64,000 nucleotides of DNA. Source: Erythroxylum novogranatense (Eukaryota > Streptophyta > Magnoliopsida > Malpighiales > Erythroxylaceae). The notes beneath the pieces were generated by a model. That model did no database searches. It was given only the letters and a program-made list of their open reading frames with translations, and was not told the origin of the DNA. Positions 1-11,235 of this stretch are shown piece after piece. The translations under genes and the position numbers were made by a program. Location: contig CM057228.1 of the NCBI GenBank assembly GCA_029891385.1, positions 85,920,964 through 85,984,963 of the forward strand, read 5' to 3'. Each line of letters begins with the position of its first letter. Position 1 is the stretch's first letter.

Positions 1-167
1 CTGTTCTGAATTAGAAGAAATGAGATTGTAATTTAGGTGACTGATTGGTGCGGGCACACCACCTTTGTGACATGTTGGCTAATGACGGTACTTTGAAATG
101 ACCTTACAAGGTAATAAGTTCAAGGTTTATGACTCTAGATGTTGGGCTCCAAAATCGGGGTCCAACA
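1..167 (+). mobile_element. 3' end of an LTR (element starts before the window)
   Basis: The segment ends in CGGGGTCCAACA, the same type of LTR terminus (…GGGTCCAACA) seen at 45814 and 50807 in this window, and six bases later a primer-binding site for initiator tRNA-Met begins. That places the end of a plus-strand 5' LTR at 167. The LTR start lies outside the window, so length and family are unknown. The shared terminus and primer type suggest kinship with the non-coding LTR array at 41510-55796, but I see no long sequence match. Confidence 0.65.
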
Positions 168-172
168 TGTTA

Positions 173-184
173 TGGTATCAGAGC
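173..184 (+). other. Primer-binding site, initiator tRNA-Met type
   Basis: TGGTATCAGAGC is the complement of the 3' end of plant initiator tRNA-Met. It lies 5 nt after the LTR terminus CCAACA. A degenerate second copy (TTGTATCAGAG after GGATCCAACA) follows at about 210-232, as if LTR end plus primer site had been partly duplicated. Confidence 0.8.
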
Positions 185-814
185 AAGAGTTGGGTTCTGG
201 AAATAAGCGGGATCCAACATTTGTTGTATCAGAGAAAGAAGATGAATAGATGATGGTTCAATAGATTTCATGGGAATACGCTCATGTTTCATGTTTTCAT
301 AAGAGTTGGATTCCAGAAACAAACAGGATCAAACATGCAAAATGATGGTCTGAGATGGGTATGAGTGTATAAATGAAAGTTGAGAGGAAAAATTTAGAAT
401 ATGAAAAATTTTGAAAATGCAGAAAAGGTGACAAAGCATGAATAGGATGAACCATAAATTTTTGGCTTTTGATGGTTCTTGACTAAATTTGTATATTTAG
501 GGGTAGTGTGAAATAGTGGTAAATGAGTTGAATGAAATGGAATAAAAAGATTAGAAATAAAAATTTGAAGTGTTGGATTTTAGAAAATAGAAGTCTGGAA
601 ATTTTCCCAGGATGAATAGTTGAGAGTTGAATCTTCGATCTGAACTTCCTTGAGTTTAATGTATTGATTTAGGCAGATTTTGAAAAAATTTTCTTTTATA
701 AAGTTTTAGTTTAGTTTTCTATTTTTCCAACGGTATATAGTATGGAATTTTTGGATATCGGAGTCAAAAGTTACGATCCTTATAATTGGAGATGCTCAGG
801 AGTATATGACGTAT
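185..814 (+). other. Non-coding internal sequence of an LTR element
   Basis: No protein-like reading frame is visible. The phrase GAGTTGG-TTC-(T/C)-(G/A)GAAA…GGAT(C)-CAACAT occurs at about 186-220 and again near 304-340, so the sequence just inside the LTR is locally repeated. The remainder is AT-rich and I recognise nothing in it. Confidence 0.4.
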
Positions 815-985
815 CGTCTGGTGAGGACACTTCGTCTGATGAGGATATATCACCTGGTGAGGACGCTTCGCCTAGTGAGCGTGTAGCGTCTGACGAGGAA
901 GTTTCATCTAGTGAGGACGTATTGTCTAGTGAGGACACTTCTTCTGGTGACGTCATATCGTCTGATGATAGCGTCATATCATCTG
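815..985 (+). repeat. 18-bp minisatellite, about nine units
   Basis: Units of exactly 18 bp begin at 815, 833, 851, 869, 887, 905, 923, 941 and 959 (consensus CGTCTGGTGAGGACACTT). The last is lengthened by 3 bp. On the plus strand the unit reads as a six-residue acidic Ser/Asp/Glu repeat. The complementary strand is open through the same region and is also Ser/Asp-rich. Such double openness follows from a repeat whose period is a multiple of three, so a coding role is not implied. It sits inside an LTR-type element, where the other elements of this window also carry short-unit repeat islands. Confidence 0.9.
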
Positions 986-3262
986 ATGCACTATTCATTT
1001 GATGCTTTCTTCTGGTCCCATTTTTGACCCAAGAGATGTTAGAATTTGTCTTTAAGATCTTCATAAAGATTGTATATCTTGAAGTCCTCTTTTGAACCCT
1101 TTAAGCATGACCTTAATTTGATATCCCTAGAGCAAGTTATGCCTTTTGTCCCGAAATAGGTTCAATATGGTTAAGGACAAAATCTTGTTTGATTTCCTTC
1201 GGCCATAACTTCGGACAAAATCAAATGAAGTGATTCTTAAACCAATAGATTCCTAACACATTTTTCTATCTCTCCATAAAAAATTGGTAACATTCTGAAT
1301 CAAATTGAAAAAGGTTGATCAAATGAAAGTGTGGAATCTGTTGGAATAGTGAAATAGGATTATCTTACTGAACTCACTTCAGTATTTTGATTATATTTAG
1401 ATCTGTAGGATTCCAAATGAGATGGTTTTTTGTTTTGAGTAAACTAGAGAAATAGGGCTATAAATAATATAAAAATTTGAATTGTGATTCTATCTCTAAG
1501 ATGTTAAATTTCTAGTTGGAACATGTATATAGTCTACTATTTTGGAGAAGAGTAGTCCGAACATGTTCGAGGTATATCTTCCAACTTACTAAACCAAATT
1601 GACTGATTTTAGTGTCAATAGAAACATAAGACATAGAGGAACACTTTTTTAGAAGAGAGTATGAGCAAATTACATCATTTTCACCTTCTAATTAAACGTG
1701 AACCGTAGACCTGAAAGTGTGTCTAAGAAAAGTCTAAAGTGATTCAAGGAGAAATGAATTGTGAATTTAATAGTGTTAGTGAGTCATAAACCTAAGTATA
1801 AATTATACTTAGATGAGTTTTGGTATGAGATTGATTTTGTGATGAAACTAATGGATAAATACCTAGGATTGTCATGAACATGCATTGTACATATTTTATT
1901 ACATACATGTGCATGGTTAAACACTTATAATTGTGCAAATTGTAATATATGTGCATGTTATTTGATTTAGAGGAGCAATTGGAACGTCAACCTCCAGAAT
2001 TTGATAGCACTTTTAGGCTTTAACTTCAAGAGCATACTGTGAGTAACCTAGACAGTTTCTCTCAATTATTGTTTGCTTAAATGTTGTTATGAATGATAAA
2101 TGAATGTGAATTGAATTGTGTTAGTTTCCGAACAGAAGATCTGATGAATGTGATATAAGAATGAAATATTGAAGTGATCTTTGTATGTGAATTGGATAGA
2201 ATATGTGATATATGATTTGGTTGTTAAATGCCGGACTTAGTTCCGAAGGAAAGTGTGATCGTATATATAAATGAAAAAGTGATACTCAACTCTAATGTTG
2301 AACGTCGGACTACAGTCCGATGATATGTGAATGTGAATGTGAATGAATGAGAATATGCAAATGTGATTGAGGCATTCCATTTCATGAATGCATGAAACAT
2401 AATGACAGTTGTGACCAAAGTAGCCACCCATCAGAGCTTAAAGCTCAACGTGTGAAAAAGAGCCTCGAGCTCAAAAGTGATTAAGAGCCTAAGGCTCACT
2501 ATGTAAAATGATCCCTATTTCCCTCAAGCGGATAAAGGATAGTTAGTAATGAGCCCGATATCTAATGGATATGGGACAATTTAGGCACTCGATCACAATA
2601 AAGTAATAAATGAAAAGTAGGTCTCATGTGCACTGCATATGTAGAATACAAATGATTAAAGTGTATTAAGTAAAAATGTGATACTGAAGAAAAGTGCAAC
2701 TTTTGCGAAATATTTGTTACGTGAAATGATGTGTTGCATGAATTAAGTGAACCATCGATGATGGCTACCTCACTGAGTTTGCAAACCTCACCTAAAATTT
2801 GCAAATATTTTTCCAGATCAGAAGAATGTCATGTTAGGCAACAGGAGTATACCTACTGCATGTGAGAGATAGAGGTCGGGATCAGTTTGCGTCTGCATTG
2901 TATTCCTTTATTTTCGTACTAAATTATATTTTTCGTAAATTTTGTATAAAGGAATGTATTCTAAAATTATTATACAACGTGTATGCAAATGTAATCATGT
3001 TCTATTGACAATATGATTATGAGTGTTTTGTTTCTGGAATGGGCCCTAGTGATTAACGAAACTCTGATGATTTGAAAAATGCTTATGGAATAAAGTGGGC
3101 TATATTTGATGATTGATTTTCACATACTATATTTGTGGTTTCAAAAAATTTTTTTGCTGAGTTTTGACTAATTAAGTGCTCTAACATGCCACTCTCGCGG
3201 GGTACGATCTCTAATATCACTAAGGATGTCACGCACGTGTCTCACAGGAGTGGGGTGCTACA
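986..3262 (-). mobile_element. LTR-like element 'C', minus orientation (left limit uncertain)
   Basis: Read on the minus strand, the right end begins TGTAGCACCCC at 3262. This corresponds to TGTAACACCCC at 61312 (element A), and the following text also matches in kind (a statement-like block ending in an inverted CGCGAG…). Hairpin words found in A recur here in reverse order: GAGCCT-a-AGGCTC at 2485-2497, GAGCTT-a-AAGCTC at 2434-2446 and TCGGACT-ac-AGTCCGA at 2305-2320. The ATCGATGATGG block at about 2755 matches the ones near 33127 (B) and 61713 (A). There is no coding capacity, so it is a solo LTR or LTR fragment of a non-autonomous family. The left limit may extend to the 18-bp repeat or beyond. 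Confidence 0.6.
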
Positions 3263-3483
3263 CTTCAGGCACTTTCTTATCATTGGGACCAATTTTAAGA
3301 GTAGGAGATGGAGGAGTAGTGGAAGGAGTAGGAGTGGTTAGAGTAAGAATGGGTATATGAAATCTTACTTTTCTTGTTTGCTCCCCCTTACTCGAGGATT
3401 CTTCTACTACTTCTTCTTCTTCTTCCTCCTCCTCCTCCTCCTCCTCCTCCTCTTCTTCTTCTTCCTTCCCCTCTTTTTCCTCT

Positions 3484-3515
<32 letters not shown>

Positions 3516-3719
3516 TTCTTCTTCTTCTTCTTTGTCTTCTTCTTCTTCTTCTTCTTTGTCTTCTTCTTCTTCTTGCTCTTCTTCTTCTTTTTCTTCTCCA
3601 TTAGAGTCATAGACAAAATGTTGTCTGACTAAAGGTTTATTGTTTTTAAAAGAGGAGTTCAAGTCTGATTCTAAGGAAAGCATATCCAAAATTTGTCTTT
3701 TTCTCTCCTCTGGAGTTTC
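3263..3719 (-). pseudogene. Acidic, poly-Glu low-complexity ORF truncated by element C
   Basis: The minus strand encodes a frame that runs from a stop near 3720 through an ILDMLSLESD-like start, a run of about 70 mostly Glu residues with scattered Lys/Asp/Gln, and then a Ser/Thr/Pro-rich tail ending near KIGPNDKKVPEV. The stop codon TAG is formed by the first bases of element C (GAAG|TGTAG), so the ORF was cut by that insertion. Upstream of the in-frame TAG the same frame continues with a Thr/Pro/Ser-rich stretch (about 3720-3840). No start codon is convincing and I recognise no family. Acidic ORFs of this kind occur in plant transposon-derived proteins, but that link is only a guess. The poly-Glu part is simply the coding strand of a (CTT)n microsatellite. 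Confidence 0.45.
3408..3598. repeat. (CTT/CCT)n microsatellite
   Basis: About 190 bp consist almost only of CTT and CCT triplets with a few TTTG interruptions. It reads as poly-Glu/Lys on the minus strand and as poly-Leu/Phe/Ser on the plus strand; only the former is flanked by non-repetitive open frame. Confidence 0.95.
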
Positions 3720-4199
3720 CTAGAAGGGTGTTTTTGAAATTTGGGGTTTAGAGGACATAGAGATAGGTTTAGTAGGAGTGTTCAAAGAGCCTACTTTGGA
3801 GATAGAGAAGAAGACTCATAAACGAGAGTTTGTTTATGGCTGAAAATTAAAGCGGTGGTTCTCTTCTATCCCTTTGATTTTGTTCATGCCATTATAAGAA
3901 TGATGGGTGAGTTTTAAAAGATTTGAGATGAAAATGAAGAGTCAGAATGCAAAGAATAAAGACCGGCACTTCTGAAAAGAACACGATGAGTAGAAGAGGG
4001 AAGTTTGTTAAAGGAGTACCAAACAATTTTTTAACGTTGATTTTTTGTGAAGAAGAACAGTAGTACACACTAAAAAAGGAAGTGGATCATCTACGTAACT
4101 TCTATCTATCCCGCACAACCGCTTGTTAGAATCGTGCGTGCATTTTTTTAAAAAGCTAAAAAGATGCCATAAATGATTTCCTTTTTAAGATACGTGTAA

Positions 4200-4330
4200 T
4201 CTACTCTATTCAAATTAAGAGGAGTCTTGTAAAATGAAGGGGCCTACTAAACTAAAAGGAGGTCTCAAAAATTGATATGAGTCTTCTAAAGCAAAAGGAT
4301 CCTGCTAATGTCTACAGAGAGAAGTAGTAT
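4200..4330 (-). mobile_element. Possible remnant of the copia-1 3' LTR
   Basis: Phrases such as AAAGGATCCTGCTAATG and GGGGCCTACTAAACTAAAAGG resemble the degenerate repeats inside the candidate LTR at 9330-10463 (AAAGGATCCTGCTAACG at about 9456). They lie just beyond the decayed pol end, where the 3' LTR of a minus-strand copia element should be. No full LTR or terminal bases can be traced, so the 3' LTR is truncated or scrambled. The stretch 3720-4199 between here and the acidic ORF shows nothing else recognisable. Confidence 0.35.
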
Positions 4331-4375
4331 AGAAAATTCATATAGATATAATATCAGGTAGTCTAGACATACCAT

Positions 4376-5760
4376 GCTCTTTTCTTAGCACTCAAAATCT
4401 ATCTTCAGATAGTGGCTTAGTAAAGATACCAGCTACTTGATTTTTAGTAGTAATATGTAAAAGATCAATGGTTCCTTCTAAAACGTGATTTTTAAGAAAA
4501 TGATGTTTAATTTCTATATGTTTAGTCATAAAATGGTGCACAAGATTTTTTTGAAAGATTTATTGCACTAGTATTATCACAAAATATGAGAATATGATTA
4601 AAATTTAGAGAAAAAATCCTGGAGTTAATGCTTCATCCATAGGATTTGAGCACAACAGTTGGCAACTAATATATATTCTACTTCAATTCTTGAAAGAGTT
4701 GTACAATTTTATTTCTTACAAGAACAAGAAGCTAGACATCCTCCAAGAAATTGACAGTGACCATTTGTTCTTTTTTGATCAACTTTATTACTTGCATAAT
4801 CTACATCACAATAGCTAATTATGTTAAAAGAGCTTATTTTTGGATACCATAATCTAAAATCCATAGTTCCGTGAAGATATTGAAAGATCTTTTTGACTGC
4901 TTGAAGGTGGCTTTCTTTTGGATTTGATTAAAATCATGTGCAAAGACACATACTAAACATAATGTCTGGTCTTGAGCTTGTAAGATATGGTAGTGACCCA
5001 ATGATTCCTCTATACTTTGTCTCATCCGTAGCCTTGCCTTCTTCATCCTTGTCACGTTTGGTTCCAATATACATAGGATTACCCATTGGTTTGGCACTCT
5101 CAAAGTGGTACTTATTGATGAGTTCCTTTGTTTATTTGTCTTGAATAATGAAGATTCCTTTCTTTGTTTGCCCGATTTATAATCTGAGAAAGAAATATAG
5201 TTCTCCCATCATGGTCATTTCAAACTCCCCCTACATCAATGTTGAGAATTTTTCACAGAAGGACTAATTAGTAGCACCAAATATTATGTCATCAACATAT
5301 ATTTGCATTATAAGTAAATGATTCTCCTTTTTCTTAATAAATAAGGTTTTATCTACCTTTCCTCTTTCAAAGTTATTCTTAAGTAGAAAATTACTTAACC
5401 TCTCATACCATGCTCGAGGTGCTTGTTTTAAACCATAAAGGGCTTAAGTCAACTTCATCACGTAATTACGTAATCATGACGGTTTTCATCTCCAAAGCCT
5501 GGAGGTTGCTTAACAAACACTTCTTCGTTAATATATCCATCTAAGAAAACACTTTTGACATCCATTTGGAATAATTTAAATTTTTATAACATGTGAAGGC
5601 AAGTAAAATTCTAATTGATTCCAATCTAGCAACAAACACATAAGTTTCATTAAAATCAATACCTTCTTATTGATTATAACCTTGAGCTACAATTCTTGCT
5701 TTGTTTCTTACCACCTTATTATTTTCATCAAGTTTGTTTTTAAAAAAACCCAATGAGTTC
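4376..5760 (-). pseudogene. Copia-1 reverse transcriptase / RNase H remnant
   Basis: Translated on the minus strand in shifting frames, this shows Ty1/copia landmarks in order: an LDGYINEEVFVKQPPGF-like stretch (about 5500-5570), the active-site block IYVDDIIFGATN with YVDD at 5288-5299, a SRPDIMFSMCLC-like segment near 4960, an RNase H YCDVDYA motif near 4800 and a late FCDNTSAI-like motif near 4580. The reverse transcriptase would copy element RNA to DNA and RNase H would remove the RNA strand. Several stop codons and frameshifts break the frame, so this copy cannot make an active enzyme. It follows gag and integrase in the normal copia order (integrase before reverse transcriptase). Confidence 0.85.
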
Positions 5761-6080
5761 CAATGAATGACTTGTTTTTCAGACAAGGTATTAGATTCTA
5801 AACTTTATTTTTGTCAAACTGATTCAGTTTGTCTTTATGGCTGAAACCCAATTTTCATCAATAAGAGCCTCTTTAATGATTTTTGGTTCTAATTGTGAGA
5901 TAAGGGCAATAAAGTTATTCTTGAAGGATGATCTAGTTCTTATATACTTTCAGAAGGGTCTCCCATAATGTATTGATGTGTATCTTGACCTCTCCATTCT
6001 CTTGGTGTTCTTCGTTATATAGACTCCTACTGAGAGGAAGGAGCTTACATCGTCCAGGCTTTAGAAGGATCTTCTTAATC

Positions 6081-7106
6081 TTATGATTTAGAAGGCACTA
6101 CAGGTGTGGTCAATGTATTTATAGGAATCAAAGGATGCTCTTCATCGTCTAAACCATCTTCTATTGTCGAAGGTAGTGTTTCATTAAACACTAAATGTAC
6201 TGATTCTTCTATCTTCTTTATTCTTTTGTTGTAAACTCTAAATCCTTTTCTAGTGGTACTGTAGCCCATAAAGATAGCTTCATCTAATCTCGCATCGAAC
6301 TTTCCAATGTTATCTTTCCTATTATTTAGAACATAGCAGCTGCAACCAAATGCTCGAAAATAAATGAATTTGGTTTTTTTCCTTTATATAGTTCACAAGG
6401 GACTTTTTCAGAATAGGCCTTATAAGACACCTGTTAAGTATGTAACAAGCAATTGATGGGACTTCTGCCCAGTAACCATAAGGAATACCACCTTCGCATA
6501 GCACTATTCTGGCAATATCAACAAGAGTCTTGTTCTTTCTCTCAACAACTTCGTTCTATTGAGGACTTCTTAGGCATGAAAAATTGTGAGATATCCCATT
6601 TTCATTACAAAAATCTTCAAAATTTTTGTTATCAAAATCTCCTCCATGATCACTTTGAATAAATGTAAGGAAATATTTTTTTGTCAATTTGATTTTTTTT
6701 GCAAAACTTCTCAAATACTTTAAAAGTATCATCCTTATTTAATAGAAAATAATGTCAATCTAGAATAATCATCTACTATAACAAAGTCGTGACGCTTACC
6801 ATCAAAGCTTTGAGTTCTAGTAGGGCCAAATAAGTCCATGTGTACAAGTTCAAGTGGTTGGTTAATAGACATAACATTTTTGGGAGGAAAACTGCCTCTA
6901 ACTTGTTTACCTTTTAAACAAGCCTCACAATCTTGATTGCTTTCAAACTTCAAAGACAGTGGTCCTATTATTAACTCATTTTTTAACAATTTTGATATAA
7001 TGATCATGTTAACATGTCCAAATCTTATATGCCAAATAAAAGAATCCTTTTTATAGAAACAAAAGATTTTACATTTTGTGAAGACATATCTTTTGACTGA
7101 GCACAA
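6081..7106 (-). pseudogene. Copia-1 integrase remnant
   Basis: The minus strand gives a GAG-pre-integrase segment (WHIRFGHVN, then CEACLKGKQVRGSF, about 6880-7045) followed by the integrase core start LVHMDLFGPTRTQSFDGKR and VIVDDYSRLT (about 6745-6850). Further on come GYWAEVPSIACYILNRC (about 6400-6470) and the C-terminal GYSTTRKGFRVYNKR (about 6210-6270). This is the enzyme that would insert the element DNA. Position between the gag zinc-knuckle and reverse transcriptase is typical of Ty1/copia. The core is split by frameshifts and stops near 6735 and 6510, so it is dead. Confidence 0.85.
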
Positions 7107-7486
7107 TATATGTTTTGATTTCTAGGACCAACAAATACAATATTGTCATTTAGATTATCAATAATTTCACAATGATGTATAGAAAGTAACTCTATAACCC
7201 TTATCACATAATTAACTTACACTCCACAAGTTATACTTTAATCCATCAACATAAAGAATATTATCAATAGAAACAGAGTTAAAGTCACCAATTTACCAAT
7301 TCTTGTGACTTTTGCCTTATTTTTATTGGCAAAGACAACATTACCTCAATCTTTTCTTTCAATGTAGTTGAAAGGTAATATTTCACCTATTTTGTGTCTT
7401 AAACAACCATTATCAACTATCCATCAATTTTCTCTTGTCTTTGTTTTGAAGCATATCTATAAAAAGTATTATCTCATTTTAGGTAT

Positions 7487-9274
7487 TCAAATTTTTCTGG
7501 GTCTTTTTAGGTTAGTAGCTTGACCTTTCGATTTCCAAACATACATTTGAGATAATTTCTCCATTTTACAAAGTTTACAAGAATGAATAATGTGACCATA
7601 TCTACCACAGTAGAAGTATAAAACAGATAAATGAGAATTTTTATAATTTCTACTATCTATCAGGTTCTTGCTATTTTGACTATAGCTATTGTTGAATTTA
7701 ACAAAAAAAAATCTTGTATGGCCTAATATTATTATTTTCATTGTAACCTATTCTTGCTTTATCAAAAACACATTTATTGCTACCAAGTAGTGCATGAAGC
7801 TTGTTCCTTCCATCAAGGAACTTTGTAGGATATTTTTCTAAAGATAAGATCTTTCTAACACATTTCTCTTTCTCAAGTTTTAGGATGACAACCTTTTCTT
7901 CTAGTTGTTTGACTTTATCAGAGTCATTCTCAAGTAAAGCATTTTCTAGCTTGGCTAATCTTTCTTCCAATACTTCATTTTCATAAACCTTTTTCTTATA
8001 ATCATCCTCAAGAGACATATTCTTGGTTGTCATATTTTCATTTACATATTCTAATGATTTAATCTTACTCTTCAAGGATGCTTCATTATTCTTGGATATC
8101 TCAACTTCTTTGAAATACTTCACTGTTAATTTTTTATACTGATTAAAAATTCATGATATGCATTTCTCAATTTATCAGCTTCAATATCATAGTCAGAATA
8201 ATATACCTTATCGTCTCCTGATTCAGTCATGAAGCAAACGTTGTTGACTTTTTATGGCTCTTCTTCTTAAAAGTTTTCAAAATCTTCATTTAACTAGGCT
8301 GTAAGCATCGCTTGCTTCCTGGGTTTTCTGTTTTCTTTTTTTTTTTGAAGAAAGGGAAACTCTGGTCTTGTGTGTCCAGGCTTCTTGCAATGATAGCATA
8401 TGATTTGATTGTTTTGTGTATTGCTATTATTGCTGCAACCTCTTAGTAAGGACCATTTATTTATTTATTTTGTTCCCTTCTCTTTTCTTAATCAACTTAT
8501 TCTTGGCATATTTCCTAACCATGACATTGAATTCATCATCTTCATCTATTTGTAACTCAGTGTCGCTTTCATCACCGATTGAATCATCGATTGATTCATC
8601 AATTGCTTTTAGTGTCATTCCTCTTTTGTATGAAGATCCTTCATCTCGCCTAAGCTTGAATTTATAGATCATCAAGTTTCCTCTTAGCCAGTCAATTGAG
8701 ATGGTATCGAGATCCTTTAAAGTTTCCAGAGTGGTCACCTTTAGTCTCCATTTCTTTGGTAGTGATCTTAGAATTTTTTTTACGTGTTCATCTCATTGGG
8801 ATATATCTTTCCCACGTTCTTTAAGGTTGTGATAATGTTATTGAAATGTCCACAGAATTATTCTATGGTCTCTCCCAATTTCATGCCAATAGTTTCGTAT
8901 TAATGTACTAAAAGATTTATTCTAAATTTCTTTAACTTGTTCATTCCTTCAAAGGTGACTTGAAGTTCATCCTACATTTCCTTTGCTATAAAGCAGTAGG
9001 ATATCTTTTCATATTCTTCTGGAGATAGTGCACAGATCAGCTGATGTTTTGCTTTAGAGTTTAGCTGTGCATTTCTTCTATCAGCATCAGAGTACACTTC
9101 TACGTTATCGAAATTGGGAAGTGTAACTCAAACTTTGATGGCTTGCCAGACATCAATATCTACAAATCGGTGATAGATAGTCATTCTCTCTTTCCAGTAT
9201 AAGTAGTTGTTTTCATTGAAATAAGGAGGCTTTGAGATGGATTGTCCTTCAAGGCTTCTCAAATTGTTTTCCAT
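7487..9274 (-). pseudogene. Copia-1 gag remnant with two damaged zinc knuckles
   Basis: The start is the ATG at 9274 on the minus strand, about 42 nt inside the primer site, beginning MENNLRSLEGQSISKPPYF. A typical copia gag follows, including TLETLKDLDTISIDWLRGNL (8660-8738). A CCHC knuckle at 8357-8398 reads CYHCKKPGHTRPEF, with the last Cys replaced by Phe. Next comes a charged coiled-coil-like linker (7860-8110, rich in Glu/Leu/Lys). A second knuckle at about 7570-7615 reads YFYCGRYGHIIHSC, with the first Cys replaced by Tyr. Gag would package element RNA. Multiple stops and frameshifts lie between the blocks. The two-knuckle layout with an intervening coil is seen in plant copia polyproteins. 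Confidence 0.8.
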
Positions 9275-9315
9275 GATCTATCATATGTTGCAAAACACAA
9301 TAAATGTGAAACCTT

Positions 9316-9327
9316 GCTCTGATACCA
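9316..9327 (-). other. Copia-1 primer-binding site, initiator tRNA-Met
   Basis: The plus strand reads GCTCTGATACCA; on the minus strand this is TGGTATCAGAGC, complementary to initiator tRNA-Met. It lies two bases inside the proposed LTR boundary and just upstream of the gag ATG at 9274. Confidence 0.85.
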
Positions 9328-9329
9328 AA

Positions 9330-10463
9330 TGATAAAGCAAACATATGTAAGAGAGAGGTGAATTGTGTGTAAAAAAAATTCAAGGTGCATTCAAATTGAT
9401 AAGATCCTACTAAACAAATAAATTTATAAATAGAAGGGTCCAATAAACTTTCGAAAGGATCCTGCTAACGTTGAGAAAGAAAGGAGCCTGTTAATGCTCA
9501 AATAGAAAAATGACCAATTAATCAAAAGGAGCATCTTAATGCTCAAAACGTTAGAAGCATGTTTACTCAAAAGGAGTCTGCTAGCGCTTAAAAAGAAAGG
9601 AGCTTGTTAATTGATAAGAGCCAGTTGGCTTTTGAAAGAAACCTCTTACGATATAAAAACAAAAGGAAATTATTGTAAAACTGAATGAGCCTCTTGAAAA
9701 TACAAATTTATAATGCGAAAATTTAAAAATAAAGAAGAGAGAGAAAATGACACAGTAGATTTATATTAATCCAACTTATAACAAAGCCTACGTCTTATTA
9801 TAAAAGTCAAGTAGTAATTTGACGAGTCTCTTCAAGCTCACAAGTGTATATTTTTTCAAGTTTTTTCAACCTTCTACAGTAGTAGTGTTTTGCTAGCCTC
9901 TTAAAGCTCACAAGTATATATTTTTCAAGGTTTTTCAACCTTCTACAGTAATAGTATTTTGCTAGCCTCTACAAGCTTTCAACAAGAAATATATAAAGGA
10001 TTTAACAGTCTATCGTAGTAGGGTGATATCATTTTCTAAGGCACAAAGAGTTTGATATAACTTTCAAGAAATAATGACGCTCTAAGATATTTCGTAAGTC
10101 TCTTGTTTGTTTGTATCTTGTGTATTTTGCAAATGTAGTGGCTCTTCTTTAAATAGACAATTTCTTCAACTAATCATTATTTAATCTTCGATATTATCTA
10201 TGTTGAAATTTTCGATATTCAGATATTTTGTCAAGGCTTTTGGAGCTAATTATTCGAATTAGTAAGATCCTTCTAGAGGTCATAGAACCATTTCTAAAAG
10301 GTAAGTTTATAAAGAAGGTTTTTATTATAAGGAAATAATTATTTTATGATTTTATTTCCTTTTAAAAATTATATCGTTACTTATACAAGGAAATAAATCC
10401 AATTTAAATTTTGAAATATTATAAAGTTATTATCGAAATCGTTAAACAAATCTTGAGCTAACA
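9330..10463 (-). mobile_element. Copia-1 5' LTR (candidate limits)
   Basis: The inner edge is fixed by the primer site. Read on plus, the LTR opens TGATAAAGC at 9330, and GAGCTAACA ending at 10463 gives a matching CA end, so on the element strand it would run TGTTAGCTCAAG…CTTTATCA. The outer end is a best guess because the other LTR is not intact enough for comparison. It contains degenerate repeats of the type AAAGGAGCCTGTTAATGCTC (about 9440-9640) and a 70-bp tandem duplication (9831-9970). Confidence 0.55.
9831..9970. repeat. 70-bp tandem duplication in the copia-1 LTR
   Basis: Two copies of a 70-bp unit start at 9831 and 9901. Both contain AGCTCACAAGTRTATATTTTT, CAACCTTCTACAGTARTAGT and TTTTGCTAGCCTCT. 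They differ at only a few positions. A third partial start (CTACAAGCTTTCAACAAG) follows near 9971. Confidence 0.9.
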
Positions 10464-10829
10464 TTTTTAACTTTCATTTTTTACTATTAAAATTACTTTA
10501 TAAAGCTAACTTAACTTTTTTTCGTGTACATTTTATTCACAATATTATTATTGTTATTTTTGAGCGTTAATAACTAATAAATAATAAAATTTTAATTAAA
10601 CTATAATTTATTATTTGATAATACTAAATGAAATGATATATGGGATATATTACTCTATTTCATATTATTTAAAGATATATTACACTTAATAAAGGGCTGG
10701 AAAGTTGAAAAAATAGAAAGAAAAGAATTAACAGAGAGGAGCCATAGTCTGTAGAGCTGTAAGCGAGTAATTTCTTTTCGATCATCTCATGTGTCACGTT
10801 GCAATTATATAGTTAACTTGCACTAAGTA
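10464..10829. other. AT-rich spacer, nothing recognised
   Basis: No reading frame, repeat or RNA gene is visible. The sequence is strongly AT-rich and separates the copia-1 LTR from a CACTA transposon end. Confidence 0.5.
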
Positions 10830-11235
10830 CACTACAAGAAAATTTGGTTTCAGCAACCAAATTCTTAGCAACCATAGTAAAATGGTTGCTAATTATATAC
10901 ATTTTGCAACCAAAAATTATTTGGTTGCAATATATAAGTTACGTATATTTTTTACCGACCAATCAATACTTGGTGGCTATAGATGGTCACTAAAACTTAC
11001 AATTCATTGATAATAATATAACGACCAAACTTAACAATTTTAGCGAAAACTTTAATTGTCGCTATAGAAAATTATTAATAACAACCAACCATTAACTGGT
11101 CACTAAAAGTATTTCAAATTTTCCATTAGCAACCAATGAATTTGGTTGCTAAATTTACATGACTTCTTTACAACAACCACATTATATGATTGCTAAAGAA
11201 GTATTTATAGCAACAACAAAAATTGTCGCTAAGTA
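10830..11235 (+). mobile_element. CACTA (En/Spm-type) transposon end with subterminal repeats
   Basis: CACTACAAGAAAA at 10830-10842 is the classical terminus of plant CACTA DNA transposons. About 400 bp of subterminal repeats follow, built from (A)GCAACCAA and its complement TTGGTTGC (for example at 10852, 10875, 10893, 10921, 11127, 11144), plus related GCGAC/GTCGCT words. Such motif clusters bind the transposase in known elements. No opposite end (…TTTTCTTGTAGTG) and no transposase were seen, so this is a terminal fragment or a deleted derivative. The three bases before it are GTA, a possible half of a 3-bp target duplication. Confidence 0.7.
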
